From: Clostridiales bacterium
GTDB taxonomy: Bacteria; Bacillota; Clostridia; Saccharofermentanales; Saccharofermentanaceae
Assembly: GCA_017428155.1 (NCBI GenBank)
Contig: JAFRRJ010000042.1
Coordinates: 1 to 37,642, forward strand
DNA: 37,642 bases
Direction: 5' to 3'
Position 1 is the first letter of the stretch. Each line of letters starts with the position of its first letter. The notes under the pieces are model-generated. The model was given only the letters and a program-made list of their open reading frames with translations. It was not told where the DNA came from and did not search any database. The translations under genes were made by a program, and so were the position numbers. Below are positions 23,355-32,799 of this stretch, piece after piece.

Positions 23355-25019
23355 TCAATCTAGTTTCATTCGCTTTTCTACAGTAGACAAACTGCAACTA
23401 ATAAAATAGTAATCGTCACCAAAATAATCTCGAACAACTAATTTATTAGGATTACCATTATAGAATGAATAGGTTTCTTCCCATGTTTCTCCACCACCGT
23501 CATCCCACTCAACCGTCATCCCAGTTTCGAGAGAGCCGCTCGTAATTACACCTACCATAGGTATTGAGTCCATAGAAGTCATGTAATATACCTTTTTCTC
23601 ATCTAGATCTATCAAATGATATATCGTATAACTCATTCCCTCGGAACAATACGCATAACGCTCATTCTTTGGTTTTTCTGTTGGAATTGGTGTCGGTGTC
23701 TCGTATTTACTTGTTTCGACAGTCTCTGAAGTTGTTGTGGCGGTGGTGGTAGTTGTAGTGGTAGTTGTAGTGGTAGTTGTTGTGGGTTCTGTCGCTTCTG
23801 TGGTTTCAATATCTGATGGATTATTTATCTTTGTTAGTGACCTTAACGTGTTTGCAAAATCATCAAGATAATCATATTGCGCATTATCCGATACAGTATG
23901 TGTAAACACAATATACTTTCGTTCATCTACTGATGCAAAAATATACATATAGTATCGCGCATCAAAAAACTTGTCGTTTTTTTCCATGGTTAAATCAGCC
24001 ATCGCCAAAATCCCAGTTGTATCTCCTAAGGAAACTGCTTCTAGATAATCAATCGTTATTTCTTGGGCCCCCGCAGCTTCAGCAGCAGTTTTAACAAAGG
24101 TTTCTTTATTATCAAAAATCCATTTATACATCTCATTATCAGGATCATCTATAGATGCACAAAGCATTCTGACAAAACTCTCATCTGTCTCAGTTTTAAA
24201 TACATATTTATGAGCAGTATCATTTTCTTCTCTTTGTGACTGATCTTCTTCCCAATATGATGGAACTTCAAAGCTATAATCAGCTAGACTCATTATGATG
24301 TTTGTATTGCTATCAAATCCATTCCGAGTTTGAACATCATCTTCTGTTTCTTCTGTTGTGACAGCAGTTTCTCGTTGATATGTTTCATAATTAGAAGAAC
24401 TCGAGCAGCCGTTACAAATACAACTTTTCATCATCGCAGCAAGAATAACAAGAGCAATTATACCGCCTATAGTCCCTTTCTTTGAAGGATTACCTTGCGC
24501 AGCAGATGAATTCACAGTATTTGAAGAAGCGGGAGTTCCAAAATTGTTGTTACTATTCCCCTGTGAGGTTGTTTGAACTTGATTGTTTAGAACAGACCCT
24601 GAAGCATTTTCCAACAAGGGGGGCTGGTCAATAGTAATATGCGCTCTTCCATTGTAAGAGGCGTAAATTCTGACTGGTGAATGATCCGGTGGAATAACGA
24701 TATTTCGGTTATAGTTCCTGCTTCCGATCTTCAAAACAATAGTTTGACTGCCTTGAGCTAAATGGAAAGAAAGAGTTTGACCATTAATATATGTATTTTT
24801 TACACCAGTAGATACTATCCTAGTTACCATTCCAACCGAGGGATCAGTAGTATTGAAGGAAATATACAAATTGGGTTCATCAGAATATACTGAGGTCTTA
24901 TCAATGCCGGAAAATTCATTGAATACTTCGCTTCCACAAAAAGGACAAAACATTGATTTCTGCGAATCGTCAAATGGCATCACAGCTCCACAATGAGGAC
25001 ATATTGTATCAATTATCAT
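23355..25019 (-). CDS. Zinc-ribbon membrane protein with poly-Thr linker
   Basis: The chosen ATG at 25019 (GGAGG 8 bp upstream) gives about 554 residues. The order is: zinc ribbon CPHCGAVMPFDDSQKSMFC with a second CPFCG (about 6-33); a beta-rich domain (about 45-140) beginning EPNLYISFNTTDPSVGMVTR, shared with the next protein; a disordered Asn/Ser-rich stretch; one membrane helix (IIALVILAAMM, about 185-200) followed by Cys-rich CICNGCSSSS; an outer domain (about 240-405) in the style of DcrB/PsbP-like lipocalin folds; a run of Thr (about 415-435); and a small final domain with WDDGGGETWEETYSF. The function is not recognised. The zinc ribbon would be inside the cell and the C terminus outside. 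It probably forms a pair with the 25041 gene, 21 bp upstream. Confidence 0.8.
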   Translation of the reverse strand: MIIDTICPHCGAVMPFDDSQKSMFCPFCGSEVFNEFSGIDKTSVYSDEPNLYISFNTTDPSVGMVTRIVSTGVKNTYINGQTLSFHLAQGSQTIVLKIGSRNYNRNIVIPPDHSPVRIYASYNGRAHITIDQPPLLENASGSVLNNQVQTTSQGNSNNNFGTPASSNTVNSSAAQGNPSKKGTIGGIIALVILAAMMKSCICNGCSSSSNYETYQRETAVTTEETEDDVQTRNGFDSNTNIIMSLADYSFEVPSYWEEDQSQREENDTAHKYVFKTETDESFVRMLCASIDDPDNEMYKWIFDNKETFVKTAAEAAGAQEITIDYLEAVSLGDTTGILAMADLTMEKNDKFFDARYYMYIFASVDERKYIVFTHTVSDNAQYDYLDDFANTLRSLTKINNPSDIETTEATEPTTTTTTTTTTTTTTATTTSETVETSKYETPTPIPTEKPKNERYAYCSEGMSYTIYHLIDLDEKKVYYMTSMDSIPMVGVITSGSLETGMTVEWDDGGGETWEETYSFYNGNPNKLVVRDYFGDDYYFISCSLSTVEKRMKLD

Positions 25020-25040
25020 GATCAAACCTCCTTCAAATAA

Positions 25041-26171
25041 TCAGCATGGTGGCTGGTCGACTGATATCTGTGCTCTTCCATTAAAAGATGCATATATCCT
25101 GACAGGAGCATTACTCGGTGGAATAACAACATCGCGCCTGTAATTCTTCATTCCGATTTTCAGAATGATCGCCTGCGCTCCCTGAGGTAAATGAAAGGAC
25201 AATGTCTGACCGTTCACATATGAATTCTTCACTCCTGTAGACACAATTCTTGTTACCATTCCAACTGAAGGATTAATTGTGTTGTAAGAAATATACAAAT
25301 TGGGTTCGTTGCTCTTCTGACTATTCTTTCCTCTCGTATTCATTTGAGAATATAATGGGACACTCCTAGAAACACTATTACTTGACCCAGATGCGTATAC
25401 ATCTCCTCCGCAATACGGACAAAATTTAAACACTTTGGAGTTTTCAAACCGTGTCAAAGATCTTCCACAACTACCACATGTCGAAGGAACAACTGCTTTT
25501 AAAGGTGAATTATCTACATTCATTATAGTTTCAAGGCCACAACACTCACAAACTGCTTTATAACCATATTGGTCAGAGCGCATATGACCTCCACAACTTG
25601 AACAAACTAAATCGTGATACTCTTTCTTGCCTTTCCTTGATTCAATATAGGAATGAAGCTTTTTTATTGCAGCTTCTTCCTCAACTGTATACATGTTATC
25701 TGTTTTTGCAAACTCGTCAGCATAGAACAAAAAAGAATCTAAGTCCCTTTCTTGAATCTTTCGAAGATAAGGTTCCAGAGCTATAAAACTTCCGCCTTCA
25801 TCCTCTAATATGCTCATTGCTCTTTCAGCAATTTCATCACCAAACATATTCGAAGCAACTGACACTAATTGATCAATTTCTTTTTCTTCAGCCCTACTGA
25901 TTTTATTATCCGCTTTAGCTATGTAGGAGATCATTGCGACTTTAGCATAAAACAGATCTATATCATACGGACTAACTCTGCTTTGAGAAACGTTTTTATT
26001 GACAGTTTGGGTTACTTCATAAGCTGAAGGCATTGTATTATAGGATGCTCTCGCATTAGCTTCTGCAGCCCGTTCATTACTCTTAGCTATAGCAACCTCA
26101 GCAACATTTTCCGAGATAGCTACAGCACCCTTTATAGCGGAAGCTATTAACACCTTAGTTAGTAAGCCCAT
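25041..26171 (-). CDS. TerB-like, double zinc-ribbon protein
   Basis: The protein has about 376 residues from the ATG at 26171, which has GGAGG 6 bp upstream; a TTG four codons earlier is rejected because it overlaps that site. An N-terminal hydrophobic stretch (MGLLTKVLIASAIKGAVAIS) is followed by a TerB/DnaJ-like helical domain (about 75-185, with YIAKADNKISRAEEKEIDQL, the acidic DxKxSxxE pattern of TerB). Then come two zinc ribbons (CSSCGGHMRSDQ...CECCG and CGSCGRSLTR...CPYCGG, about 194-260). The final beta-rich domain (about 288-376), starting EPNLYISYNTINPSVGMVTR, is closely related to the one in the downstream protein. TerB domains occur in membrane-linked stress and defence systems. 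No specific job can be assigned. Confidence 0.82.
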   Translation of the reverse strand: MGLLTKVLIASAIKGAVAISENVAEVAIAKSNERAAEANARASYNTMPSAYEVTQTVNKNVSQSRVSPYDIDLFYAKVAMISYIAKADNKISRAEEKEIDQLVSVASNMFGDEIAERAMSILEDEGGSFIALEPYLRKIQERDLDSFLFYADEFAKTDNMYTVEEEAAIKKLHSYIESRKGKKEYHDLVCSSCGGHMRSDQYGYKAVCECCGLETIMNVDNSPLKAVVPSTCGSCGRSLTRFENSKVFKFCPYCGGDVYASGSSNSVSRSVPLYSQMNTRGKNSQKSNEPNLYISYNTINPSVGMVTRIVSTGVKNSYVNGQTLSFHLPQGAQAIILKIGMKNYRRDVVIPPSNAPVRIYASFNGRAQISVDQPPC

Positions 26172-26183
26172 ATCATCCTCCAA

Positions 26184-26493
26184 ACAAGAAAGAATGAAAA
26201 ACTAAAACCATTAGGGCGGGAATAAACTTCTAAGAATTCTATTTTACCTTCAAATAGAACAATTAGAATTCATCTATAGCTCACCCTTGTAAAATCATAA
26301 TATCAAACATTCATTACATATATGTTTTTATAGTGTAAACAATTATAGAAGCAAATCAATCCTCAAGACAAATTAGTTATTCAAATTCGCAATTAGCTAT
26401 TGCTAATAAATAAATAAATCACCAATTTACACTTATGTATAAGCATTTCTTATGACAATTATCACACTCACATTTTCCTATACTGCACATAAC
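26184..26493. other. AT-rich gap between the TerB-like gene and ftsH
   Basis: This stretch is clearly richer in A and T than the genes on both sides. The only structure I see is TTCTATTT/AAATAGAA (26238-26245 and 26252-26259), an 8 bp hairpin extended by flanking GAATTC boxes. It must carry the promoter for the two-gene module, but no single best pair of boxes stands out. Confidence 0.5.
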
Positions 26494-26522
26494 TAAAAGA
26501 GCTGCCTCAAGTGAGACAGCCC
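26494..26522 (-). terminator. Terminator of ftsH
   Basis: On the minus strand GCTGTCTC pairs with GAGGCAGC (one wobble) around a 4 bp loop and is followed by TCTTTT. It stands about 25 bp after the ftsH stop and shares no obvious sequence with the terminator behind the duplicated tail at 23013. Confidence 0.75.
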
Positions 26523-26545
26523 TCAATAATTCATTTATCAATAAA

Positions 26546-28591
26546 TCAGTCTGACGGACCGGGATCGTTAGAATCATCAGGATCTGCTGAAGCTGCTGCA
26601 GGTGCTGCGGATTCGGGACCCGGAGCAGGTGCAGGTGCGGGAGCCGGCGCAGGAGCAGCCGTTGCCGGTGCCTCGCTTACAGAAACAGCAGCTGAAGTAT
26701 CAATGCCTGAATACTCAGCAGGATATACTACACTTAAGTCACCGTCAGCCAGGTAGATCTTCTCGAAGTCAGGACCGTCAACAGTGAGCTTTTCAGTAAG
26801 TCTCTTTGCAAGACCTTCGATGACATTCTTCTTCTCGATGAGGATCCTCTTGGTCTCCTCATAGCAGCTGTCGATGATGGACTTGATCTCTTCGTCGATT
26901 GCTGCCGCAGTCTGATCAGAATAACTTTGAACCTGACCCATTGAGTAACCAAGGAATACTTCCTCATTCTCATCGCCGAATACCATGTTGCGGAACTTCT
27001 TGGAAAGACCATAACGCTTGATCATATTCTTGGCGATGTTATTGCACTGCTGAAGATCAGCAGCTGCGCCTGTTGATACCTCACCGAGGAATACTTCCTC
27101 AGCAGCACGTCCGCCAAGAGTCATCTTGATGGTATCAAGGAGCATCTTCTCAGTATAGAAATCAGTATCTTCGATAGGCTTATATGCTGTATAGCCGCCT
27201 GCGCTTCCGGCAGGAACGATCGTTACACGGTCGACCTTCTCAAATTCAGATGTGGCGCGGAGAACAACAGCATGTCCTGCTTCGTGATATGAAGTAAGAC
27301 GCTTTACCTTGTCGCTTAACTTCTTTGAATTCTTCTGTGGACCCATCTGAACTCTGAAAGTAGCATCTGTGATCTCCTGCATCGTGATCTCTTTCTTGTT
27401 GTGACGGGCGGTCATGAGAGCTGCTTCGTTAAGAAGGTTCTCAAGGTCGGCACCAGTGAAACCTACTGTTGAAAGAGCAACCTCGTGGAGATTGACATCC
27501 TTTGCAAGAGGCTTCTTGCGCGCATGGATCTTAAGGATAGCTTCACGTTCATCAGCGTCAGGCATGTTGACCATGATACGTCTGTCAAAACGTCTCGGAC
27601 GGAGCAATGCGGGGTCAAGAACGTCGACTCTGTTCGTAGCAGCCATAACGATAACGTTAGCATTTACATCGAAGCCGTCCATCTCAACGAGGATCTGGTT
27701 CAAGGTCTGCTCACGCTCATCCTGTCCGCCGCCAAGGCCGGCACCTCTCTTACGTCCTACTGCATCGATCTCATCGATGAATACGACTGAAGGAGCTTCC
27801 TTCTTTGCGTCAGAGAAAAGTGATCTAACACGTGAAGCACCGACACCGACGAGCATCTCGACGAAGTCAGAACCTGAGATATAGAAGAACTTAACGCCTG
27901 CTTCACCTGCTACAGCTCTTGCAAGCAATGTCTTACCTGTACCGGGCGCACCGTAAAGAAGAACACCCTTAGGGATCTTTGCACCGAGCTGCTGATATTT
28001 CTTTGGATTCTTAAGGAAATCTACGATCTCCTGAAGTTCTTCCTTCTCCTCAACAGAACCAGCAACATCAGAAAACCTTACTTTGTCCTTATTCGGATCA
28101 GAAAGTCTTGCACGGTTGTTACCGAAGCTGAATACGCTGTTGCCGTCCCTGCTCTGTCTCGTAATGCTGAGGAAGAGAACAATGACAATGATCAGCGATA
28201 CGGCAAACATTACAACATTAACTATCAATGACCAGTCAAATGGCTCTGAATAGTTATAACCCTTGATCTTTCCTGCTGACTTTGCCTTATCGAGCTTTAA
28301 GATGAGATCGTCAACGAACTCATACGGAACGTCCTGTGTTACTTCCTCATTGAGTCCTTCGGAATTCTTGTAGGTTACGCTTACAACAGTACCCTTGATC
28401 TCGACAAGAGTTACTTCGTTGGACTCATCGTCTATAATCGACATAACATCAGACAGCGTGGATCTCTCCTTCTGTCCGTAATTTCCGCCGAATACGATAG
28501 TTGAGAATGCGATCAGCACAACTATCATGAGGACATAGAAGAATAATCCTCCGCCTATCGGCTTTAAGTTTTTCTCGTTCTTATCTGGCAC
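26546..28591 (-). CDS. ftsH: ATP-dependent zinc metalloprotease FtsH
   Basis: FtsH is a membrane-bound AAA+ protease that degrades misfolded membrane proteins and regulatory proteins. The 681-residue protein has helices at about 16-34 and 121-143 around an outer domain. The AAA domain has Walker A GAPGTGKT (214-221), Walker B FIDEID (271-276) and a second region of homology, and the zinc site HEAGH is at 436-440. In the second region of homology the usual RPGRFDR reads RPRRFDR, so a normally conserved Gly is Arg while both arginine fingers remain. The C-terminal 40 residues are a low-complexity Ala-Pro repeat ending in [12 protein letters not shown]. The start is GTG, 5 bp after hpt. The last 82 bp are duplicated at 23070. 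Confidence 0.97.
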   Translation of the reverse strand: MPDKNEKNLKPIGGGLFFYVLMIVVLIAFSTIVFGGNYGQKERSTLSDVMSIIDDESNEVTLVEIKGTVVSVTYKNSEGLNEEVTQDVPYEFVDDLILKLDKAKSAGKIKGYNYSEPFDWSLIVNVVMFAVSLIIVIVLFLSITRQSRDGNSVFSFGNNRARLSDPNKDKVRFSDVAGSVEEKEELQEIVDFLKNPKKYQQLGAKIPKGVLLYGAPGTGKTLLARAVAGEAGVKFFYISGSDFVEMLVGVGASRVRSLFSDAKKEAPSVVFIDEIDAVGRKRGAGLGGGQDEREQTLNQILVEMDGFDVNANVIVMAATNRVDVLDPALLRPRRFDRRIMVNMPDADEREAILKIHARKKPLAKDVNLHEVALSTVGFTGADLENLLNEAALMTARHNKKEITMQEITDATFRVQMGPQKNSKKLSDKVKRLTSYHEAGHAVVLRATSEFEKVDRVTIVPAGSAGGYTAYKPIEDTDFYTEKMLLDTIKMTLGGRAAEEVFLGEVSTGAAADLQQCNNIAKNMIKRYGLSKKFRNMVFGDENEEVFLGYSMGQVQSYSDQTAAAIDEEIKSIIDSCYEETKRILIEKKNVIEGLAKRLTEKLTVDGPDFEKIYLADGDLSVVYPAEYSGIDTSAAVSVSEAPATAAPAPAPAPAPAPGPESAAPAAASADPDDSNDPGPSD

Positions 28592-28596
28592 TTTCC

Positions 28597-29121
28597 TTAT
28601 TCCTTTCTTACGATTCTCACGTCGTCAAAATTTCTATATTCGCCGTCAAGGTCAAGACCATATCCGACTATAAATTCGTCCGGTATCGTGATTCCGTTGT
28701 AATCCGGTACCAGATCATTAACTCTTCTGCTTGGCTTGTCAAAAGCCGTACAAATCTTGAGGGACTTCGGTCCCCTTGACCAAAGCTGCTCCTTTAAGAG
28801 CGCCAGAGTCCTTCCCGTGTCTATGATGTCTTCGACAATGAGGACATTCTTATCCTTGATGTCATATGACAGATCCTTCTTGATCTTAAGGTTGCCTGTC
28901 GAGAACTCTCCGACATACGAAGAGACCTGCATGAAATCAACGATAACGGGCATGTTGAGGCGCTTGATAAGATCAGCAGTAAAGATAAAAGCTCCCGTAA
29001 GGATACCTACGACAACAAGGGGGGTGCCATTGTAATCACGGTTGATCTCGGCACTTATCCTGTCTAACATCTGCTCGATCTCGTCATGAGTGATCAAAAC
29101 CTGATCAGTATTGATAGCCAT
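28597..29121 (-). CDS. hpt: Hypoxanthine phosphoribosyltransferase
   Basis: This enzyme salvages hypoxanthine and guanine by joining them to PRPP, giving IMP and GMP. The 174-residue protein shows the PRPP-binding motif VLIVEDIIDTGRTL (about 94-107), the flexible loop region MQVSSYVGEFSTGNLKIKKDL, and the C-terminal DEFIVGYGLDLDGEYRNF pattern that contacts the purine. Length is normal (about 170-180). It sits between tilS (6 bp) and ftsH (5 bp); the order tilS-hpt-ftsH is a widely conserved Firmicutes arrangement, which supports the assignment. Confidence 0.96.
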   Translation of the reverse strand: MAINTDQVLITHDEIEQMLDRISAEINRDYNGTPLVVVGILTGAFIFTADLIKRLNMPVIVDFMQVSSYVGEFSTGNLKIKKDLSYDIKDKNVLIVEDIIDTGRTLALLKEQLWSRGPKSLKICTAFDKPSRRVNDLVPDYNGITIPDEFIVGYGLDLDGEYRNFDDVRIVRKE

Positions 29122-29127
29122 AGTCCT

Positions 29128-30669
29128 TTACTGCCTTTCTATCGAAAACATGATCATGGTATCAGGCACGCTGCCCTCTCCATTACAGCTTGCGATGTAT
29201 CTTTCGCGGCTTACTGCGTTCGTAAATCCCGCAGCATGTCCGAAGCCCGGCAGCCACAACACGTTCCCCTGATCTTCAATGAAGAGGATCTGTCCTCTGG
29301 AAGATTCCGGGATCTTAAGATCGGTCATCAGGCGGTTAAGGTCTTTGCTTCCGTTAGCTCCGGCCTTTCTCATCCTCAGATCAGATCTTATTCCGTTGCG
29401 GTTGCTCAATGTGATCCTGCCATCCTGAAGCACATCAAAAGGGCAAAACCACAAGAGATTATTATACTCTAAATCCCCTTTATTCTCAATTATTCGTGCC
29501 TTGAGATTTATGGCAGAATTAGGGATTTTGGTGCATATTTCACTGTTTTTTGTTATATCTCTCAGATCGATCCCGATATTGACCGGATCTTGCGATACGA
29601 TAAACCCCATGTCTTCTGCAATCCTTCCGGCCAGATCAGCCGTTTTATCACCTTCTGTAAACGCGAAAATATCACCATGGCGGTATGCTTTCCTTGCAAA
29701 GGACATGTCGAGGGTAAGCTCACCTTCACAGTCACGTTCAAGAAGCGTTGCTGCACCGCTTAAGTGTGTCTCCTCAAAATCCGTAAGGTTACCGAAAGTC
29801 TCTAGCCACAGGCGTCTTATCACTCGTGACCGGACTGCCGGGTGAAGCTTTTCTACTCCTGATACAGAAAGCACGGGGTAACCCGCCAGTTCCCTTCTGT
29901 TCAATGAATATGCATCTTTAACGAGCTGATCAATAAGATCCAGATCATCACTTAAAAGCTTATATGTCCTTGTAAGCGGGACCGAAGGATCCTCTTTATA
30001 GTATCCGCCGATCTTCGGGAGAAGATCATTTCTCCAGGTATTGCGGGTGCCTTCAGTCGTAAGGTTGGTCTGATCGACTGCATAATCCGCACCGAGACAT
30101 TCAAGATAATCAACGAGTTCCTTCTTGTTGACGCATAAAAGAGGCCTTATTATCCTTCCCGCCTGAGGCTTGGGGTTTACAAGTCCTTCAAGGCCCGCGC
30201 CTCTGAAGAGGTTCATCATCATGGTCTCGGCGATGTCATCCCTGTGATGGGCGATTGCGATCCTTACTTCCTTGCCGTAAGAGTTTTCGAGCGCGAGGGC
30301 ATATTGTTCAAAAGCCTCATATCTTAATACCCTTCCGGCTGTCTCTTCGGAGATGCGGTTCTGTTCGGCAAAGCCTTTACAGTCAAAATCAAGGACTTTG
30401 AGCTCAATACCGAGTTTTTGGCAAAGATCACGGACCATGTCAGCTTCTTTGTCACAGACATCCGGTCTTAAATGGTGATTGCAGTGAAAAGCGCGGATAC
30501 CGCAGTTGATATCACCCCTGTCGCTTAATCCTTTAAGAATGTGGAGCAAGGCTACGGAATCCGGGCCTCCTGAAAGACCAACCACGATAATGCCACAGTC
30601 AAACAGCCCTTTGTTTTTTGAGAATTCAAGGACCCTATCTAAGATCTTAGCTGTCTCTTCCTTCTTCAA
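29128..30669 (-). CDS. tilS: tRNA(Ile)-lysidine synthetase
   Basis: TilS attaches lysine to C34 of the CAU-anticodon isoleucine tRNA, so that it reads AUA codons and is charged with isoleucine. The N-terminal PP-loop ATPase domain has SGGPDS at 33-38, HCNHHLRPDVCDKEADMV, and HHRDDIAETMMMNLFRGAGLEGL. A central helical domain (about 225-330) and a C-terminal tRNA-binding domain (from about 410, ITLSNRNGIRSDLRMRKAGANGSKDLNRLM) follow. At 513 residues it is of the long type found in many Firmicutes. The start is TTG, 3 bp after the dnaB stop, so translation is coupled to dnaB. Confidence 0.95.
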   Translation of the reverse strand: MKKEETAKILDRVLEFSKNKGLFDCGIIVVGLSGGPDSVALLHILKGLSDRGDINCGIRAFHCNHHLRPDVCDKEADMVRDLCQKLGIELKVLDFDCKGFAEQNRISEETAGRVLRYEAFEQYALALENSYGKEVRIAIAHHRDDIAETMMMNLFRGAGLEGLVNPKPQAGRIIRPLLCVNKKELVDYLECLGADYAVDQTNLTTEGTRNTWRNDLLPKIGGYYKEDPSVPLTRTYKLLSDDLDLIDQLVKDAYSLNRRELAGYPVLSVSGVEKLHPAVRSRVIRRLWLETFGNLTDFEETHLSGAATLLERDCEGELTLDMSFARKAYRHGDIFAFTEGDKTADLAGRIAEDMGFIVSQDPVNIGIDLRDITKNSEICTKIPNSAINLKARIIENKGDLEYNNLLWFCPFDVLQDGRITLSNRNGIRSDLRMRKAGANGSKDLNRLMTDLKIPESSRGQILFIEDQGNVLWLPGFGHAAGFTNAVSRERYIASCNGEGSVPDTMIMFSIERQ

Positions 30670-30672
30670 TAC

Positions 30673-32301
30673 TCAGAACCCGCTCGGGAAATCGTCATTA
30701 GCCTGGGCAAAGAAATCGTCGTTGCTGACAGGCGGAATATCGTCATTATCAGGCATCGGAGGTTCCGGGATCGGCGCCTCGTCTGAAGTCACATTATCAA
30801 AATTATAATTCTGAGCGGCAGAATCACCGTCCACTGTCCTTGTATAAGGACTTCCGCCTTCGTCTTTGGGATCGTCCTTCTCCCATTCGATGAACATGGT
30901 CTTCTTAGGGATCCAGCACACTGTATCCCTTCCCGTCTTTCCGTGACGGTTCTTGGACAGATAGATATATGCTGTCAGATATTCTTTGTTGTCATTAGCA
31001 TCATTCGGACGGCCGTCCTCGCCGGCATCAGGCCCAACCTCATCCTTCTTCTTGTAATAGTCAGGTCTGTCGATAAACATAACGGTATCGGCATCCTGCT
31101 CGATAGCACCTGAGTCTCTCAAGTCTGAAAGCTGGGGTGTATGGTCATCTCTTTGAGCAGCACCTCTTGAGAGCTGTGAGAGTGCAATAAAAGGAATATT
31201 AAATTCCTTGGCAAGGAGCTTCAGTGATCTGGATATTGCGGTAACTTCCTCGTTACGTGACCTGCCGCCTGCAGAAGGCATCGTCATGAGCTGGAGATAA
31301 TCGATAACTACCAGCTTCGGCCTCTTGTTGGGATCGGGATCCGAGAAAAGCTGCTGAAGCTTGGACTTCATGGTAACGGGGTTTGTATCCGAGTTATCGT
31401 CAATATAGATCGGGTATTCAGACAGCTTAACAAGCGCTCTGTCGAGCTGCTGCTTGTCGCTGTCCTTCATCTTGCGTGAATAGATAATATCGCTTACTGA
31501 CTTGTTCATCGTAGAGGACATAAGTCTTGAAGCGATCTCCTGCTTGCTCATTTCCAGAGAGAAAATTGCAACAGGATTCTGGTATGCTGCGACATTGGCA
31601 GCCATATTGATAGCCAGTGCCGATTTACCCATACTGGGTCTTGCGGCAAGGATATTAAGCGAACCGGGTCTTAAGCCTCCTAACATGGCATCAAGCTTCG
31701 GGAAGCCTACCTTGACCTTTCCGCCTGCGTTCTCGTCTCTTAATTCCGCGGTGATCTCACTCATCGTGGACTTAAGAATGGTCGAGAGTATCTCGAATCC
31801 CTTGGATTCGCCCGTGGTCTTCAAATGCGCGATCTCATTGATCGCATAATCAACAGCCTCGGACGCCTTCATCTTGCCGTCCGTAGCCTTTGTCCTGATC
31901 TTATCCACTGCCTTAAGGAGCTTGGTCCTGTCACTTCTTTCCCTGACAGCGGCAATATAGCTTAACAGAGCGGACTGGACAGCGGTCTTATCGCCTACAC
32001 GGTAAACATATCTTTGTCCGCCGGCCTTATCGGCGAGACCCCTCCGCTCAAGCTCGGAGAAAACTGTGATACGGTCTATCTGGGCATTATCAAGAAACAT
32101 GTCGATAATGACACTGTAGATCGTGCGGTTGCGCGCATCAGTGAAATCCTCTTCAGCGATCTTATTCTCGACCGTCTCCAGAACAGCAGTATTCTTACGC
32201 ATGCAAAGCGCAAGCAGTGCCATCTCGGCATCCACTTCGCCATTTGCGGGACCTGCTCCCTGATCTATAAGATTGTTCAGATATTCCTGATCGTCAGCCA
32301 T
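30673..32301 (-). CDS. dnaB: Replicative DNA helicase
   Basis: DnaB unwinds DNA ahead of the replication fork as a hexamer. The 542-residue protein has the N-terminal helical domain (about 20-125: AEMALLALCMRKNTAVLETVENKI), a linker, and a RecA-like domain with Walker A ARPSMGKSALAINMA (about 210-225), Walker B KLVVIDYLQLM, and SQLSRGAAQRDDHTPQLSDLRDSGAIEQDADTVMFIDR. The C-terminal tail beyond the core (about 480-542) is acidic, Pro/Asp-rich and lineage-specific (VTSDEAPIPEPPMPDNDD). It sits 12 bp after rplI and before tilS. Confidence 0.97.
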   Translation of the reverse strand: MADDQEYLNNLIDQGAGPANGEVDAEMALLALCMRKNTAVLETVENKIAEEDFTDARNRTIYSVIIDMFLDNAQIDRITVFSELERRGLADKAGGQRYVYRVGDKTAVQSALLSYIAAVRERSDRTKLLKAVDKIRTKATDGKMKASEAVDYAINEIAHLKTTGESKGFEILSTILKSTMSEITAELRDENAGGKVKVGFPKLDAMLGGLRPGSLNILAARPSMGKSALAINMAANVAAYQNPVAIFSLEMSKQEIASRLMSSTMNKSVSDIIYSRKMKDSDKQQLDRALVKLSEYPIYIDDNSDTNPVTMKSKLQQLFSDPDPNKRPKLVVIDYLQLMTMPSAGGRSRNEEVTAISRSLKLLAKEFNIPFIALSQLSRGAAQRDDHTPQLSDLRDSGAIEQDADTVMFIDRPDYYKKKDEVGPDAGEDGRPNDANDNKEYLTAYIYLSKNRHGKTGRDTVCWIPKKTMFIEWEKDDPKDEGGSPYTRTVDGDSAAQNYNFDNVTSDEAPIPEPPMPDNDDIPPVSNDDFFAQANDDFPSGF

Positions 32302-32313
32302 AGATTAAGACCT

Positions 32314-32760
32314 TCAGGCAGTAGTTACCACTTCAACATTGATATCAGCAGACACCTGAGGGTGAAGCTTTACTCTTGTCTTAAACATACCCGTGTTCTT
32401 GATGGGATTTGCAATAACGACCTTCTTCTTGTCGATATCAAACCCTTCCTTCTTGAGGCTGTCGGAAATATCCTGTGCCGTAACGGCTCCGTAGAGCCTT
32501 CCGTCAGCACCGCCCCTTGCAACGACCCTGAAGACCTTGCCGTCAAGGATCTTCTTGGCATCCTGGGCAGCTATAAGAGCTCTTCTCTCGTGCTCAGCCT
32601 TCGCGCCTGTCTGAAGCTTAACTTCATTAAGATTGGCGGATGTTACTTCTTTAGCAAGACCCTTCTTAAAGAGGAAATTCCTCGCATAACCGTCACTTAC
32701 ATTAACAACTTCATTAGTCTTGCCGACATTCTTGACATCAGAAAGAAGTATTACCTTCAT
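32314..32760 (-). CDS. rplI: 50S ribosomal protein L9
   Basis: L9 binds 23S rRNA and helps keep the reading frame. The 148-residue protein begins [21 protein letters not shown] and has the [13 protein letters not shown]-terminal domain signature, a long linker helix, and the C-terminal domain with [19 protein letters not shown]. Length matches the family. The ATG is preceded by GGAGG. A large hairpin (32800-32855) separates it from rpsR. Confidence 0.97.
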   Translation of the reverse strand: MKVILLSDVKNVGKTNEVVNVSDGYARNFLFKKGLAKEVTSANLNEVKLQTGAKAEHERRALIAAQDAKKILDGKVFRVVARGGADGRLYGAVTAQDISDSLKKEGFDIDKKKVVIANPIKNTGMFKTRVKLHPQVSADINVEVVTTA

Positions 32761-32799
32761 ATATCAACCTCCGCTGGTACCCATATTGTTTTTTAGTAA

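Noticed and set aside
23152..26545. Insertion sequence or integrative element with its own recombinase
   Set aside because: The bracket of ftsH tails is clear, but neither gene inside resembles a transposase, integrase or relaxase, and no terminal inverted repeats were seen.
26511..26756. Gly-Ala-rich plus-strand frame opposite the ftsH end
   Set aside because: It arises from the Ala-Pro codon repeat of ftsH read on the other strand.
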